Below are positions 22,116 to 32,260 of a DNA stretch of 64,000 nt, in pieces. The stretch's first letter is position 1. Each line of letters starts with the position of its first letter. Made by a program: the position numbers and the translations under genes. Under the pieces are notes generated by a model, which worked only from the letters and a program-made list of their open reading frames with translations, made no database searches and was not told the DNA's origin. This DNA is from Sordariomycetes sp. S80-01Y. Its lineage: Eukaryota > Ascomycota > Sordariomycetes. The DNA lies in the NCBI GenBank assembly GCA_037042185.1, contig JAXQJY010000031.1, positions 1,488,001 to 1,552,000 of the forward strand. Direction: 5' to 3'.

Positions 22116-23653
22116 ATGCCTCAACGACACGGCGTTCATCAACATGGTGACCGCCACCACATCCCGTCCCAGCACAAGTTCAACCGGTCAGTCTCTCACT
22201 CCCACAAGCAACCGGCATGTCCAAACATCCAACTAACAGCCCTCCAGTCCCGGCGCCTGGCTCCCGGCCGACCGGCGCATCCACGACGAGTATCTCCGCC
22301 GCACCCACGCCCATGTCACCTCGCAGCCGCCCCAGCCCCTGACGCCCGCCCTCGCCGACTTCAAGCGTCTCATCGAGACCAACTCGCGCATCTACATGTA
22401 CTTCACCTCCATGTTCGACGAGATCCCCCAGAAGCCGCCCTACGACAAGGACCCGACGGGCACCAGGCCCCAGATCAGGGACTACGAGACGCTGCTGCAG
22501 GTCCTGAACCACATCGTCACCAGGGCGCCCGAGTGGACGGATGCGGACTACGCCGTGGGCGTGGTGGGCGTGCCGATGTGTGCCGTCTTTGACTATCCGA
22601 TGGGCACCGCGAGGTGAGTTCCGCTGTGCTGAAACTGAGAAAGGGGGGGTGAGCAGTGCCTGACGGGTGCAGTGGTCACGCTGCCTTCTTGGATCCCGAC
22701 GTCAACAAGGCGCTGAAGAAGGTCCTCCAGGAATGGGGGAAGTACCTCTCGGTAAGTCGAGCCCTGCAGAATGAGCATTCATGGGATAGTTCCGCTCACA
22801 GCGTCAGTCACCCGACTCCGTCCACGCGCTCGGGGGCCACAACGAAGGCTGGTTCGGTCCCACGGGCAAGGCAGACCTCATGGCCGTCGCCAACGCGCCG
22901 CTGTCCACCGACTACAAGTTCGAGGACATGTACCTCTGCGACCCGACGGCCGAGCACTACGGCTTCAAGTCGTGGGACGACTTCTTCACTCGGCGGCTCC
23001 GCGACGGCGCGCGCGACGTGGCCTCGCCCGACGACGACGCCGTCGTCGCCAACAGCTGCGAGAGCAAGGTCTACAACATCTCGCGCGACGCCCAGCTGCG
23101 GGACACCTTCTGGGCCAAGGGCCAGCCCTACAGCCTGCTGGACATGCTGGCGCACGACAGCCACGCGAGCCAGTTCGCCGACGGCACCGTCTACCAGGCC
23201 TTCCTGTCGGCGCTGTCCTACCACCGCTGGCACTCGCCCGTGTCGGGCCGGATTAAGCGCGCCTTCGTCGCCGAGGGCACCTTCTTCTCGGAGCCGCTCT
23301 TCGAGGGCGTCGGCCAGCCGGGCAACCAGGAGATCGACGAGCGCGGCATCGGCCTCGCCCAGGGGTACCTGTCCTCGATGGCGACGCGGGCCGTCATCCT
23401 GATCGAGGCGGACAACAGGGACATTGGGCTGATGGCCTGCGTCTTCATCGGGATGGACGAGGTCAGCAGCTGCGACATCACGGTCAAGGAGGGCCACCAC
23501 GTGAAGAAGGGCGAGCAGCTGGGCATGTTCCACTTCGGAGGCAGCAGTCACTGCCTGGTCTTCAGGAAGGGGGTCAAGCTCGAAGGGTTCCCCGAGGTCG
23601 GGAGGGAGGAGAACGTGCCGGTCAGGGGCAAGTTGGCGGTGGTGAAGAAGTAG
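22116..23653 (+). CDS. Phosphatidylserine-decarboxylase-family protein, PsiD (tryptophan decarboxylase)-like
   Basis: Four exons (22116-22186, 22248-22613, 22673-22751, 22802-23653) give 455 aa. The N-terminal half matches the PSDC/PsiD-type domain that precedes the decarboxylase core in L-tryptophan decarboxylase PsiD and its relatives. The C-terminal half is the phosphatidylserine-decarboxylase fold, with FFTRRL, an HRWHSPVSG block and the self-cleavage region FHFGGSSHCLVF (GGSS at 418-421). In this family the chain is cut before a Ser, which becomes a pyruvoyl cofactor for decarboxylation. There is no membrane anchor or mitochondrial signal, so it should be soluble. The natural substrate (aromatic amino acid, phosphatidylserine or other) cannot be told from sequence, and no indole-alkaloid genes lie nearby. 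All exon joins preserve the frame. Confidence 0.9.
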
Positions 23654-24003
23654 GCTTCCACTGCGTCTCTGGACCCGACGGAGCTAGGACATTTGGGCTC
23701 ACATGGCAATCAGCATTAATGACGTCAAAAGATAATTCCAGCATCCTGCAAGATGCCTACCTAGGTAGTCTTTTCCATGCCTATGCACTGGACGAGGAGG
23801 CTCTAGGTGGAGGAGCAAAGCTGCGTTAGCGCTGACATGCATAACCCCTTCGGTCTATACCACGTGTCGCAGCCTTCATATTCAAACAACAAATAGTGCT
23901 CGCTTGCCATTTCAAACCCCGTCACTCGAGTTGCATTGAACTACGCAGATGCCAATTTAATGAGTAGAATACATTCGGGACGCGCGAGGCACCAGCCAGC
24001 CGC
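23654..24003. other. Convergent 3' spacer
   Basis: 350 bp between the stop codons of the PsiD-like gene (+) and the GST gene (-). 3' UTR sequence only. Confidence 0.5.
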
Positions 24004-25077
24004 TCACTTGGCCTCCTCCTTCATGGACTGGGCGATCCAAGCCCTGCTCTTGGCCGCGGCCTCCTCGAGCTCCTCCTTGGACTTGTTGGCCTGGTCCAGC
24101 GCGGTGTGCGGCGTGGGCACGTGGCGGCCAGCCTCGAAGCCGGGGCGCTCGAGGCAGTGGTAGATCCACTTCTTCAGGTGAGGGAACTCCTCGATGTCGA
24201 TGCCGCTCCAGACTGCGTGGCTCATGTCAGTTTTTCTCTGCGATGTGCGCGCGCCGCTGCTCCTGGCCCGGCGGAGGATGGGGGCGTGACTTACAGTAGG
24301 AGGCGACCCAGCCCCAGCAGGAGATGTCGGCGATGGTGGCCTTGTCGCCGACAAGGTAGCCAGACTTTGAGTTGGCGAGGTGCGTGTCCATGACGCGGTA
24401 GAGACGACGGGTCTCGTTGGTGTAGCGCTTCTTGCCGTAGGGAATATCCTCGGGGGCGTAGCCTGTCGTCATGGTCAGCCTCAGGGGAGTTTGATCCGTC
24501 CTTCGCGACGCCGCTCACGGTTGAAGTGGTTGGCCTGTCCCTGCATGGGGCCCAGGCCGCCCATCTGCCACATCAGCCAGCTCGTCGTCTCCCAGTGCTC
24601 CTTGCTGCCGTAGGGGTAGGAGACCTTGCCGTCCGGGTCGTAGCGCTGGATGAGGTACTGCAGGATGGCGCCCGACTCGAAGACGCGGATGGTCTCGCCG
24701 TCGGGGGTCTTGTCGGTGATGGCGGGGATGCGGCCGTTGGGGTTGATCTCGAGGAACCACGGCTCCTTCTGCTCGTTCTTGGTCATGGAGATGGGGTGCA
24801 CCTTGTAGGCGAGGTTGAGCTCCTCGAGCAGGATGGAGACCTTGATGCCATTGGGGGTGCCAACGGTGTAGAGGACGATGTCGGTGGGTGTTTTGGCCGC
24901 CATGGTGGTGATGGACGGTGATGTCGAGGTGCGAGCCGGGGTTGCGTTGAAGTGCCGGGGAGCTGAAGACGGGTTGAGTCGCGGGGTGATGTGCCTTGAG
25001 ATGTGACGGATGCGGTTCATGAAGCTCAGCTGGACAGAGCTAAAGTTTGCTTCAAGGTGTGGATGGGAAATGCGCAA
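24004..25077 (-). CDS. Glutathione S-transferase, Ure2/GTT-like, possible dual start
   Basis: Three exons (24519-25077, 24295-24462, 24004-24212) give 311 aa from the upstream ATG at 25077, or 253 aa from the ATG at 24903. The thioredoxin-fold N-terminal domain shows the Ure2-like YTVGTPNGIKVSILLEEL helix start, the cis-proline segment GRIPAI and the ESGAI motif that contacts the glutathione gamma-glutamyl group. The all-helical C-terminal domain follows with DKATIADIS. It should conjugate or reduce electrophiles and peroxides with glutathione. The 58 residues before the inner ATG are Arg/His/Ser-rich, almost free of acidic residues after about position 20 and lack similarity to the GST core, as in a mitochondrial presequence. 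The inner ATG matches the usual cytosolic start, so two isoforms are possible. Nothing suggests Ure2-type nitrogen regulation. Confidence 0.92.
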
Positions 25078-27382
25078 TGGTGACGAGGGTGGTGCTACGG
25101 GAGCTACTTAAGTAGGTGGGTAGCTGGGCTGCTGTCGTTCCGGGGAGGGGAGTTTCCACTGGCGTCATGCTGTCCCTTGTACTCGGGTGCTTTTCACAGG
25201 GCATGCAGATTGGTAATGGATTAATACTGGAGACCGGCTCGTCGTGCTCAACATCGCTTGGCTCGGTTCGGACGAATGTGCGCGACGCTTAGAAATCGGG
25301 CATCTCGGGGGGCCGCATCACGTCTCAGACGGCTCCAAAGAGGGGGGAGGGGCAGTCGGGAATGCTGCTGCTCACCTGCGCATCGTCCCCTGGGCGAGCT
25401 TGCCTTTTGCCTCTGATGGCCACATGCGAGCGATGCAATTGACTTTTCAGGCCGCAACGTATGTACATACATTGATTGATTGACTGAGTGCTGACCGCCC
25501 GCGAGCTCCCAGAGGGCCGGACGAGCACTTCGTTTGTCAGCTCGTCATTGAGCTGATTTCCTCTTTGGGCCTGGAGATGCGGAGACGCGACCGGAGCTCC
25601 GGTAGGCGGGATGACGCAAATACGGGGGGACGAGAACACTTTGTTCGACGGCAGACATCAACATGATATAATCGCGGACTTTCCAAGGCAAGACTCCCCT
25701 AATATACGCGGATTCATCGAGTCTATACTGTCCGATGTAGAACGTTTCAATTAGTGGAGCCTCCAACCTTGTCGTCTGTGGCTGGACGCGAGGTGCAGAA
25801 CAGTCTCAACACGCGCGCGGAGGCTTTCGTAGCTGTCCTCTTGTAAGCAACGGGCTCCGTCCCGCTCGGAGGGTATCTGATGGTCGAAGCCTTCCAGGAG
25901 AAGTCTCATAATGTGCTTGGACCCGTTGAAGGATTTTCGTTTCCCTATCTCTGTTGTGACTTACGCTGGGCAGGTTTGCAAGAACTTGCGGTCCAATGAT
26001 GGCTTGGCCTCTCGCAGCAAGCGTTTGCCGGGGACAGGAGGATAGGACGTAGCTGACTCGGAGCCGATGGATGGTCATTACTTGTAGAGAAACCTGGAGC
26101 AAGTCACGCCAACCTACTTCAACTATGTCTAGTGTCTATTTTGTGCTGTCCCAGTGCCCACTTCCCCGCCTGTGTCTTGCTCCTATCCCTACGGGCCTAC
26201 GCTTCCTCCAGCTCTTTCACCAACCACACATGAAAAACACGCAACGGCACTTGGGCGAGGGCTATTTTAGAAAATGAATGCGAACTTTGCATCAACTCTT
26301 TATTTATGCTCCTATACCTACTCGTTTCTTGAGCTTTTCGACAGGTCAATGGGTCAACTGCCGCCTCTTGATGTCAGTCGTAGCTCCACCCGCTCCAGGT
26401 CAGCCGATGCGATCGTGACACCTCTCACTGTATCTCGTCAAATGGCCGTAAATGACGCTCAATCTCGGGCCCTCTGAGGCGCACACATATCTACGGCAGC
26501 CTCTTCACGAGCGGAGCGAGAACGGATCACAGGGTTTGACAGCAGCATGTGAAGATGCTGTGTCGTGCAGCAAGCCCGGCGCACAGCCGACACCTCCAGC
26601 GATGTGAAACCAAACAACAGACTCAGAGGACCGCAACGATAAGACGAGTCTGGCGACAATTATGATAGAGTTGCCCAAACAGACGCACGCCTGGGCCGCT
26701 GTCACACGCTGGTCGGCTGCTTTATTGGAAACCCCAAGCTGCACCGCCACCACGGCTCACCAGGCTTCCCTCAACTCCCCCTGCACCTCGCATAATACCC
26801 TCAACCGACGAGGTAGGGCCACGCGCGGGGTGCGCCCGACTGCTGAGCGCTCTTTTTTTCCAGAAGGTCAGATCGGCCCCGGGATGGGGCTTTGACCCCA
26901 GACGCTCAGTCTGCGTTCTGGACCCAGCATTCCGCGCACAGGCGCCGCGTGATGGGCTCTAAGCGAACGATGATATCAAGCTCCTGCGGCACAGCACGAC
27001 CACCGTATGCGCCTCCCGCCTTTCCCCCACACAGCGCCCGGCCTGAGCACTGCCCATCTCCAGCGCCCTCGGCCTTATCCGATCTTGGCCATGGCGTCTA
27101 CTTGGTCAGGAGAATCAAGCCGACTGATACTTGGCCAAGGCTGATAGCGGCAGGTTCAAAGGGGGGGGAGGTCCTATGGGCTTATGGGCTTATGGGCATC
27201 AACTGCATGGCACAGCCGGGTTGTCGAGGTTCGGGACCGTTGAAGCATCACGAGGGATAAAGTGCTATAAACTCCTCGGGATCTCGCTGCGGTCTTGATG
27301 AGACCCATCGCGAAATCATCATCTTCTTCTTCTTGTTCTTATTCACCATCACGAAGAAGGACACCCTCACACAACCGCAGAC
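25078..27382. other. 2.3-kb intergenic region
   Basis: Between the GST promoter (leftward gene) and the Tubby-like gene (rightward). Only short unsupported frames. A short tandem repeat lies at 27174-27199. No RNA gene or transposon seen. Confidence 0.5.
27174..27199. repeat. Short tandem repeat, 8-nt unit x 3
   Basis: About three copies of TTATGGGC (first copy CTATGGGC) some 190 bp upstream of the Tubby-like gene. Confidence 0.7.
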
Positions 27383-28117
27383 ATGGCGTTTCCGGCAAAG
27401 GTCTTCAAAATCTCCAAGAAGCCCATGTCCGACTACATCATCACGCCCTCCTGTCCCGACGCCCAGCCCTACATTCTCGAAATCGAAACCCACCGCCCTG
27501 CCTTCGAGCCCTACCTGCTCATGCACGAGGGCACCAAGACCAAGGACGCAAAGACCCTCGTCGGCTCGGTCCGGAGGGTGCCCAGCGAGCGCGGCTTCGA
27601 GATTTCCACCGGCAACGGGCTGCAGGACGTCGACGACGCCGGCGACCTGAGCATGCTGAGGCGGAGCGGCGCCAAATCCGCAGAGCTGGAGTTCGGTACG
27701 TCGAGGGGGCAGCCTCGCGCGCTGGCGTGGAAGCACAAGCTGAGCACGCGCGCGAACCTCCTGCTCGATCCGGCTCGTCCAGAAACGCCCCTCGCGGAGT
27801 TCCAGGAGGACAAGCTGCTGGCCCGCGGTGGGACGCTGACGGTGAACGTCGACTGGGGCCTGGGCTTTGAGAGGATGGCCATTCTCAGCCTCATGACCCT
27901 GTTCGAGCAGACCTCGGCGTGGTCCAAGACATGGGCCTTCAAACATCAGCACATGTCCCTGAGCCATCACAGCAGGCATGATGGTTCGGGACACTATCCC
28001 CAAGGCTACTATGTCGGCGGCACGCACTGTCCAGGGGCTGGAGGGTTCTTCACAAGCTTCGACGTCGGCGGCGGCGGCGGCGGCGGCGACGGAGGTGGTG
28101 GTGGCGGCGGCTGTTGA
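27383..28117 (+). CDS. Conserved fungal protein, possible Tubby C-terminal-like fold, poly-Gly/Cys end
   Basis: Single exon, 244 aa. There is no signal peptide or membrane span. Residues about 20-180 alternate beta-strand-like segments and end in an amphipathic helix containing DWGLGFERMAILSLM, an arrangement seen in LURP-one/Tubby-C-like small fungal proteins. This assignment is by pattern only. The last 40 residues become His/Gly/Tyr-rich and finish with two glycine tracts split by one Asp and closed by a terminal Cys. The terminal Cys is not a CaaX, CC or CXC prenylation signal. The (GGC)n DNA encoding the tract (about 28064-28114) may be length-variable. Codon use and a clean initiation context (ACATGGCG) support a real gene. 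Confidence 0.6.
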   Translation: MAFPAKVFKISKKPMSDYIITPSCPDAQPYILEIETHRPAFEPYLLMHEGTKTKDAKTLVGSVRRVPSERGFEISTGNGLQDVDDAGDLSMLRRSGAKSAELEFGTSRGQPRALAWKHKLSTRANLLLDPARPETPLAEFQEDKLLARGGTLTVNVDWGLGFERMAILSLMTLFEQTSAWSKTWAFKHQHMSLSHHSRHDGSGHYPQGYYVGGTHCPGAGGFFTSFDVGGGGGGGDGGGGGGGC

Positions 28118-28676
28118 GATCTGTATGAGGTACCAGTGACGAATTCTTTTTGTTCGGTTAGCGATGTATTCTGTTAGATACCTGAATTGTATGTGTTAAC
28201 TTCATCTGTCTTCTTGTTATTGGGCCTGTCTCCGAGACAGTGTAGACTGTCTGTGGTTGCGCAGAAGCCTGACACATGACTGGTACCTAGGCTGACTACG
28301 AGGTATGTGCAAGCAACTCGTTGTGCCGTGATGGGTTTAACTAGTTCACCGCATCCAAAAGAATGACAATCCACATCGAGTCACGACAGCTTTATCTCAT
28401 GGAAACATGTCAATAATGTTCTATGCATCGATTCGTTCTACTTCATCTGCTCATAGACCTAAGCTAGCTAAAGTACACCCTCAACCGCGTTCAGTCTTGG
28501 GAATTATGGCCGGCATGCGAACCAGCATGCACGCAAATCATCACGCAGTGTAAATCAAAAGCCCGAAAACAACCGAAATCCGTGTGCTCGTTTAAGAAGC
28601 CAAGCCAGACCAGACCGTCAAACTCCGGCGTAACTTTTGTCTCATTACCCATATGCTGTTGCTAGCGAGGGGACAT
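28118..28676. other. Convergent 3' spacer
   Basis: 559 bp between the Tubby-like gene (+) and the Hsp90 gene (-). AT-richer 3' UTR-type DNA, no gene. Confidence 0.5.
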
Positions 28677-30840
28677 TTAGTCAACCTCCTCCATGGCGCT
28701 GTCGCCGGCGGCGGTGGCCGGGGCGTCGCTGGTGGGCACAGCTTCGGCGGGGTTGGTGTCGTCCTCCTCGACGTCGAGACCGATCTTGACGAGGTTGTGG
28801 ATGCGCTCGGCGAAGCCGCTGGGCTCGTCAATGGTGAAGCCAGAGACGAGGAGCGAGGTCTCGAAGAGGAGCTGGACGATGGACTTGACGGTACGGTCCT
28901 GCTCACCGTCGGCCTCGACCTTCTTCTTCAGCTCCTGGATGATGGGAGACTTGGGCGAGATCTCGAAGGTCTTCTTGGAAGACATGTAGCTGGACATGGA
29001 GGTGTCGCGGAGGGCCTGAGCCTTCATGATACGCTCCATGTTGGCAGACCAACCGAACTGGCCAGTACGGATGGCGCAAGGAGCGAGGCCGAGCTTGTGG
29101 GAAACGACGACCTTCTCAACCTTCTCGCCGAGGACGTTCTTGAGGGACTTAGCGAGGGACTCGTACTCCTTCTCCTGCTCCTCGCGGGCCTTCTTCTCCT
29201 CCTCGGTCTCCTCGAGCTCGAAGTCCTTGGTGATGTCGACGAGCTTCTTGCCCTCGAACTCCTTGAGCTGAGTCATGGCGTACTCGTCAATGGGGTCGAC
29301 GAGGTACAGAACCTCGAAGCCCTTCTCCTTGAGCGCGTCAAGGAAGGGAGACTTGGAGACAGCACCAAGAGACTCGCCAGTGATGTAGTACATGTTGTTC
29401 TGGTGCTCGGGCATGCGAGTGACGTAGTCCTGGAGCGAGGTGAGCTCGTCACCAGACTTGGTGGAGTTGAAGCGGAGGAGCTTGGCAAGGACCTGGCGGT
29501 TCTGGGTGTCCTCGTGGATACCGAGCTTGAGGTTCTTGGAGAAGGCGGAGTAGAACTTGTCGAACTGCTCCTTGTCCTCGGCGATCTCCTGGAAGAGCTC
29601 AAGAGACTTCTTGACGATGTTCTTCTTGATGACCTTCATGATGCGGTTCTGCTGGAGCATCTCACGGGACAGGTTGAGAGGAAGATCCTCAGAGTCGACA
29701 ACACCCTTAACGAAGGACAGCCACTCAGGGATGATCTCGGTGGCATCGTCGGTGATGAAGACACGGCGGACGTACAACTTGATGTTGTTCTTGGTCTTCT
29801 TGGTCTCAAAGAGGTCGAAGGGAGCACGCTTGGGCACGAAGAGGATGGCGCGGAACTCGAGCTGACCCTCGACAGAGAAGTGCTTGACAGCGAGGTGGTC
29901 CTCCCAGTCGTTGCTGAGGGACTTGTAGAAGGAGGCGTACTCCTCCTGGCTGATGTCAGAGGGGTTGCGAGTCCAGATGGGCTTCTGCTTGTTGAGCTCC
30001 TCCTCCTCGATCTTGCTCTCCTTGACCTTCTTGGTCTTGGGCTTCTTCTCCTTGTCCTCCTCCTCGTCGTCGACCTCCTCGACCTTGGGCTTCTTCTCGT
30101 CATCCTCCTCAACCTCCTCGACGTCAGCATCCTCATCGGGGACCTCCTTCTCGGTCTCCTTGAGGACGTGGAGGTAGATGGGGTAGGAGATGAACTCGGA
30201 GTGCTTCTTGACGACCTCCTTGATCTTGGCCTCCTTCAGGTACTCGGCCTGCTCATCCTTGAGGTAGAGGATCATGGACGTACCGCGGCCGAGCTGCTCG
30301 CCCTCGGTGTCCTCGGTGATGCTGAAGGTACCACCGGCGGAGGACTCCCAGATGTACTGGTCGTCGTCGTTGTGCTTGGAGATGACCTTGACGCGGTCGG
30401 CGACAAGGTAGGCGGAGTAGAAACCGACACCGAACTGACCGATCATGGAAACGTCAGCGCCAGCAGTCAGAGCCTCCATGAACTGCTTGGTGCCTGAGCG
30501 GGCAATGGTACCCAGGTTGTTCACGAGATCCTGAAACAGTTAGTCGTAGTTCTTTGTTGTATCAGAAATGGTATGTACATACAGCCTTGGTCATACCGAT
30601 ACCGGTATCGCGGATGGTGAGGGTCTTGTTGACCTCATCGGGGATGATGTCGATGCGCAAGTCCTTGCCAGAGTCGAGCTGGCTGGGGTCGGACAGGGCC
30701 TTGTAACGGATCTTGTCGAGCGCATCGGAAGCGTTGGAGATGAGCTCACGGAGGAAAATCTCCTTGTTGGAGTAGACGGTGTTGATGATGAGCGAGAGCA
30801 GCTGAGAGATCTCAGCCTGGAACTCGAAGGTCTCAGACAT
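28677..30840 (-). CDS. hsp90: Cytosolic heat-shock protein 90
   Basis: ATP-dependent chaperone for kinases and other clients. Two exons (30583-30840, 28677-30530) separated by a 52-nt intron give 703 aa, the normal length. The first exon starts [10 protein letters not shown] and carries the ATP-lid residues, including [11 protein letters not shown]. The GHKL nucleotide pocket continues with DTGIGMTKA and [15 protein letters not shown]. An acidic Lys/Glu linker at about 210-265 precedes the middle domain (catalytic Arg in the [14 protein letters not shown] segment). The protein ends MEEVD, the TPR co-chaperone docking peptide of cytosolic Hsp90. A spliced leader is likely (5'-UTR intron at 30875-30959) and heat-shock elements lie upstream. 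A 614-codon open frame on the opposite strand is a shadow of the biased codon use here. Confidence 0.99.
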
Positions 30841-30874
30841 GATGGCGGTATTGGGTATCAAAGGAAAAGGGAAT

Positions 30875-30959
30875 CTGACTTCCGAGTTAGTCACTGTCCT
30901 AGTTAAGACAATGCCGATGCCAGCGGTCAAGATGGCAACAGCAGGCAAGTGAGGCGTAC
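30875..30959 (-). other. Probable 5'-UTR intron of the Hsp90 gene
   Basis: On the minus strand the sequence reads CAAG|GTACGCC, then a branch-like GTGACTAAC, then GAAGTCAG|ATTCCC, ending 34 nt before the start codon. The signals match the coding introns of the window. Confidence 0.6.
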
Positions 30960-31182
30960 CTTGAACGGTCAATGGAAGAGGGCAAGAGGAACAAGCTTTA
31001 GAAGCAACTTGCTCTTGGATGGAGAGATAGTGGGAGGAGGGGAATATGAGGATGAGTTTGTATGATGGAAAGAGGAGAAGGGGAAGAAGATGAAGAAGAA
31101 GCGGTGGTGGTTGAAAAAATAGCTGCCGCTGGAGGGGCTCAGGCTGGGAGCTTGAGAGATTCCATCGGATTCCACGGCAGAA

Positions 31183-31195
31183 TTCTCGAGATTTC
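31183..31195. promoter_or_regulatory. Heat-shock-element-like triplet
   Basis: TTCtcGAGatTTC: three alternating 5-bp units (TTC/GAA type) with one mismatch (GAG for GAA), 343 bp upstream of the Hsp90 start codon. A likely Hsf1 site. Confidence 0.5.
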
Positions 31196-31223
31196 GCCTG
31201 CCAGCCCCTCCAAGTCTCCAACC

Positions 31224-31231
31224 TTCCAGAA
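31224..31231. promoter_or_regulatory. Two-unit heat-shock element
   Basis: TTCcaGAA, a perfect inverted pair of HSE units, 28 bp from the triplet at 31183-31195 and upstream of Hsp90. Confidence 0.45.
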
Positions 31232-32260
31232 CCGCCCAGCATTCCCCAGCAACGGGTCCATTTCAGAGCCTTCTATTGGATGAGAGCTGCGTGGGGCGCC
31301 CTCACCGCCTACCGTTTCTGAAAGCGGTGGACTTGAATCGCAAGGTTCTGGATGCCCATTTACATCATTGTTGGCGAATGCGCAAAGAAGCGCCCACTAT
31401 CAATTGAGGTCGCAAAGTCTGTAGAGTGCTGATATCGGCCAGGGGCTTGTTCGATTCGATGCTGACAGGCCAGAAAACCAGCAGCTGCCTCTCGTTGCCT
31501 GGCGAGGCTGAGGTCGGTGAGGCGGTACTGTAGTAGGAGCGGGCAAGCTGCAGCATTGCCTGTTAGGGTAAGGTGGTTCTAGCTCATGCATCAAGGGTCC
31601 GTGCCTTGGGGTTTGTCTACACCTGTATAGACTGGCCTACCCTGCGTGGCCTGCCAGCTCTACAGTCAGTTACCCTTACTGTCCATCCGATGAAGCTTGT
31701 TGACCCATCTTCCTATCCTAAATCGCCTTGGAATCGCCTTCGGATCCCCCAATTTCACTAACAGGTATATACTGATGCATAGCTGGGGGGACAGCTACGG
31801 AAATACAAAACAGGGCACGCTGTCCTTCGCGAGAACACACCTCTGACGAGCAGTTCAATGTGTATTGGATTTCCATTCACTTCTATGAACAAATACTAGC
31901 AAAGGAGGCAACTTTGCGATATAAGAAAATCTTCACTTTTTTATATCCCAACCAATTACCATTCAGCTCGTCATTCTCGAAGCGGGGGAGAAAGGGGTAG
32001 CCTCGTGGCAAAGCGGATGCAAGTTCACCACACGTCGATGAAGCAGTCCTGGGAAGAGAACATAAGATGAAAAGCGAGCAATCTTGAACACTCGTAAATT
32101 CAGCTTCGTCTAAGTCTGGTATCTGACCCCCCTTGCTCGAAATCTGCATCTAGCGCTCGCTGATCTTGCACATCACCACAGTTGTCAAGTAAACGACCAC
32201 CGTGCAGTTCATGAATGTAAATGCTTCAATTCTTCGCTCTCTTCCCCCAAACCCACCCAA

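Larger units (their letters stand above)
30841..32260. other. Hsp90 promoter/leader and LIS1 3' flank
   Basis: 1.4 kb containing the Hsp90 5' leader with a probable intron, its promoter with heat-shock-element-like sites, and beyond about 31300 DNA with no recognised feature up to the stop codon of LIS1. Confidence 0.55.

Noticed and set aside
28653-30497. 614-codon Leu/Val/Glu-rich open frame on the + strand opposite Hsp90
   Set aside because: Exact antisense of a highly expressed, codon-biased gene; the translation is low complexity with no domain, a typical shadow frame.
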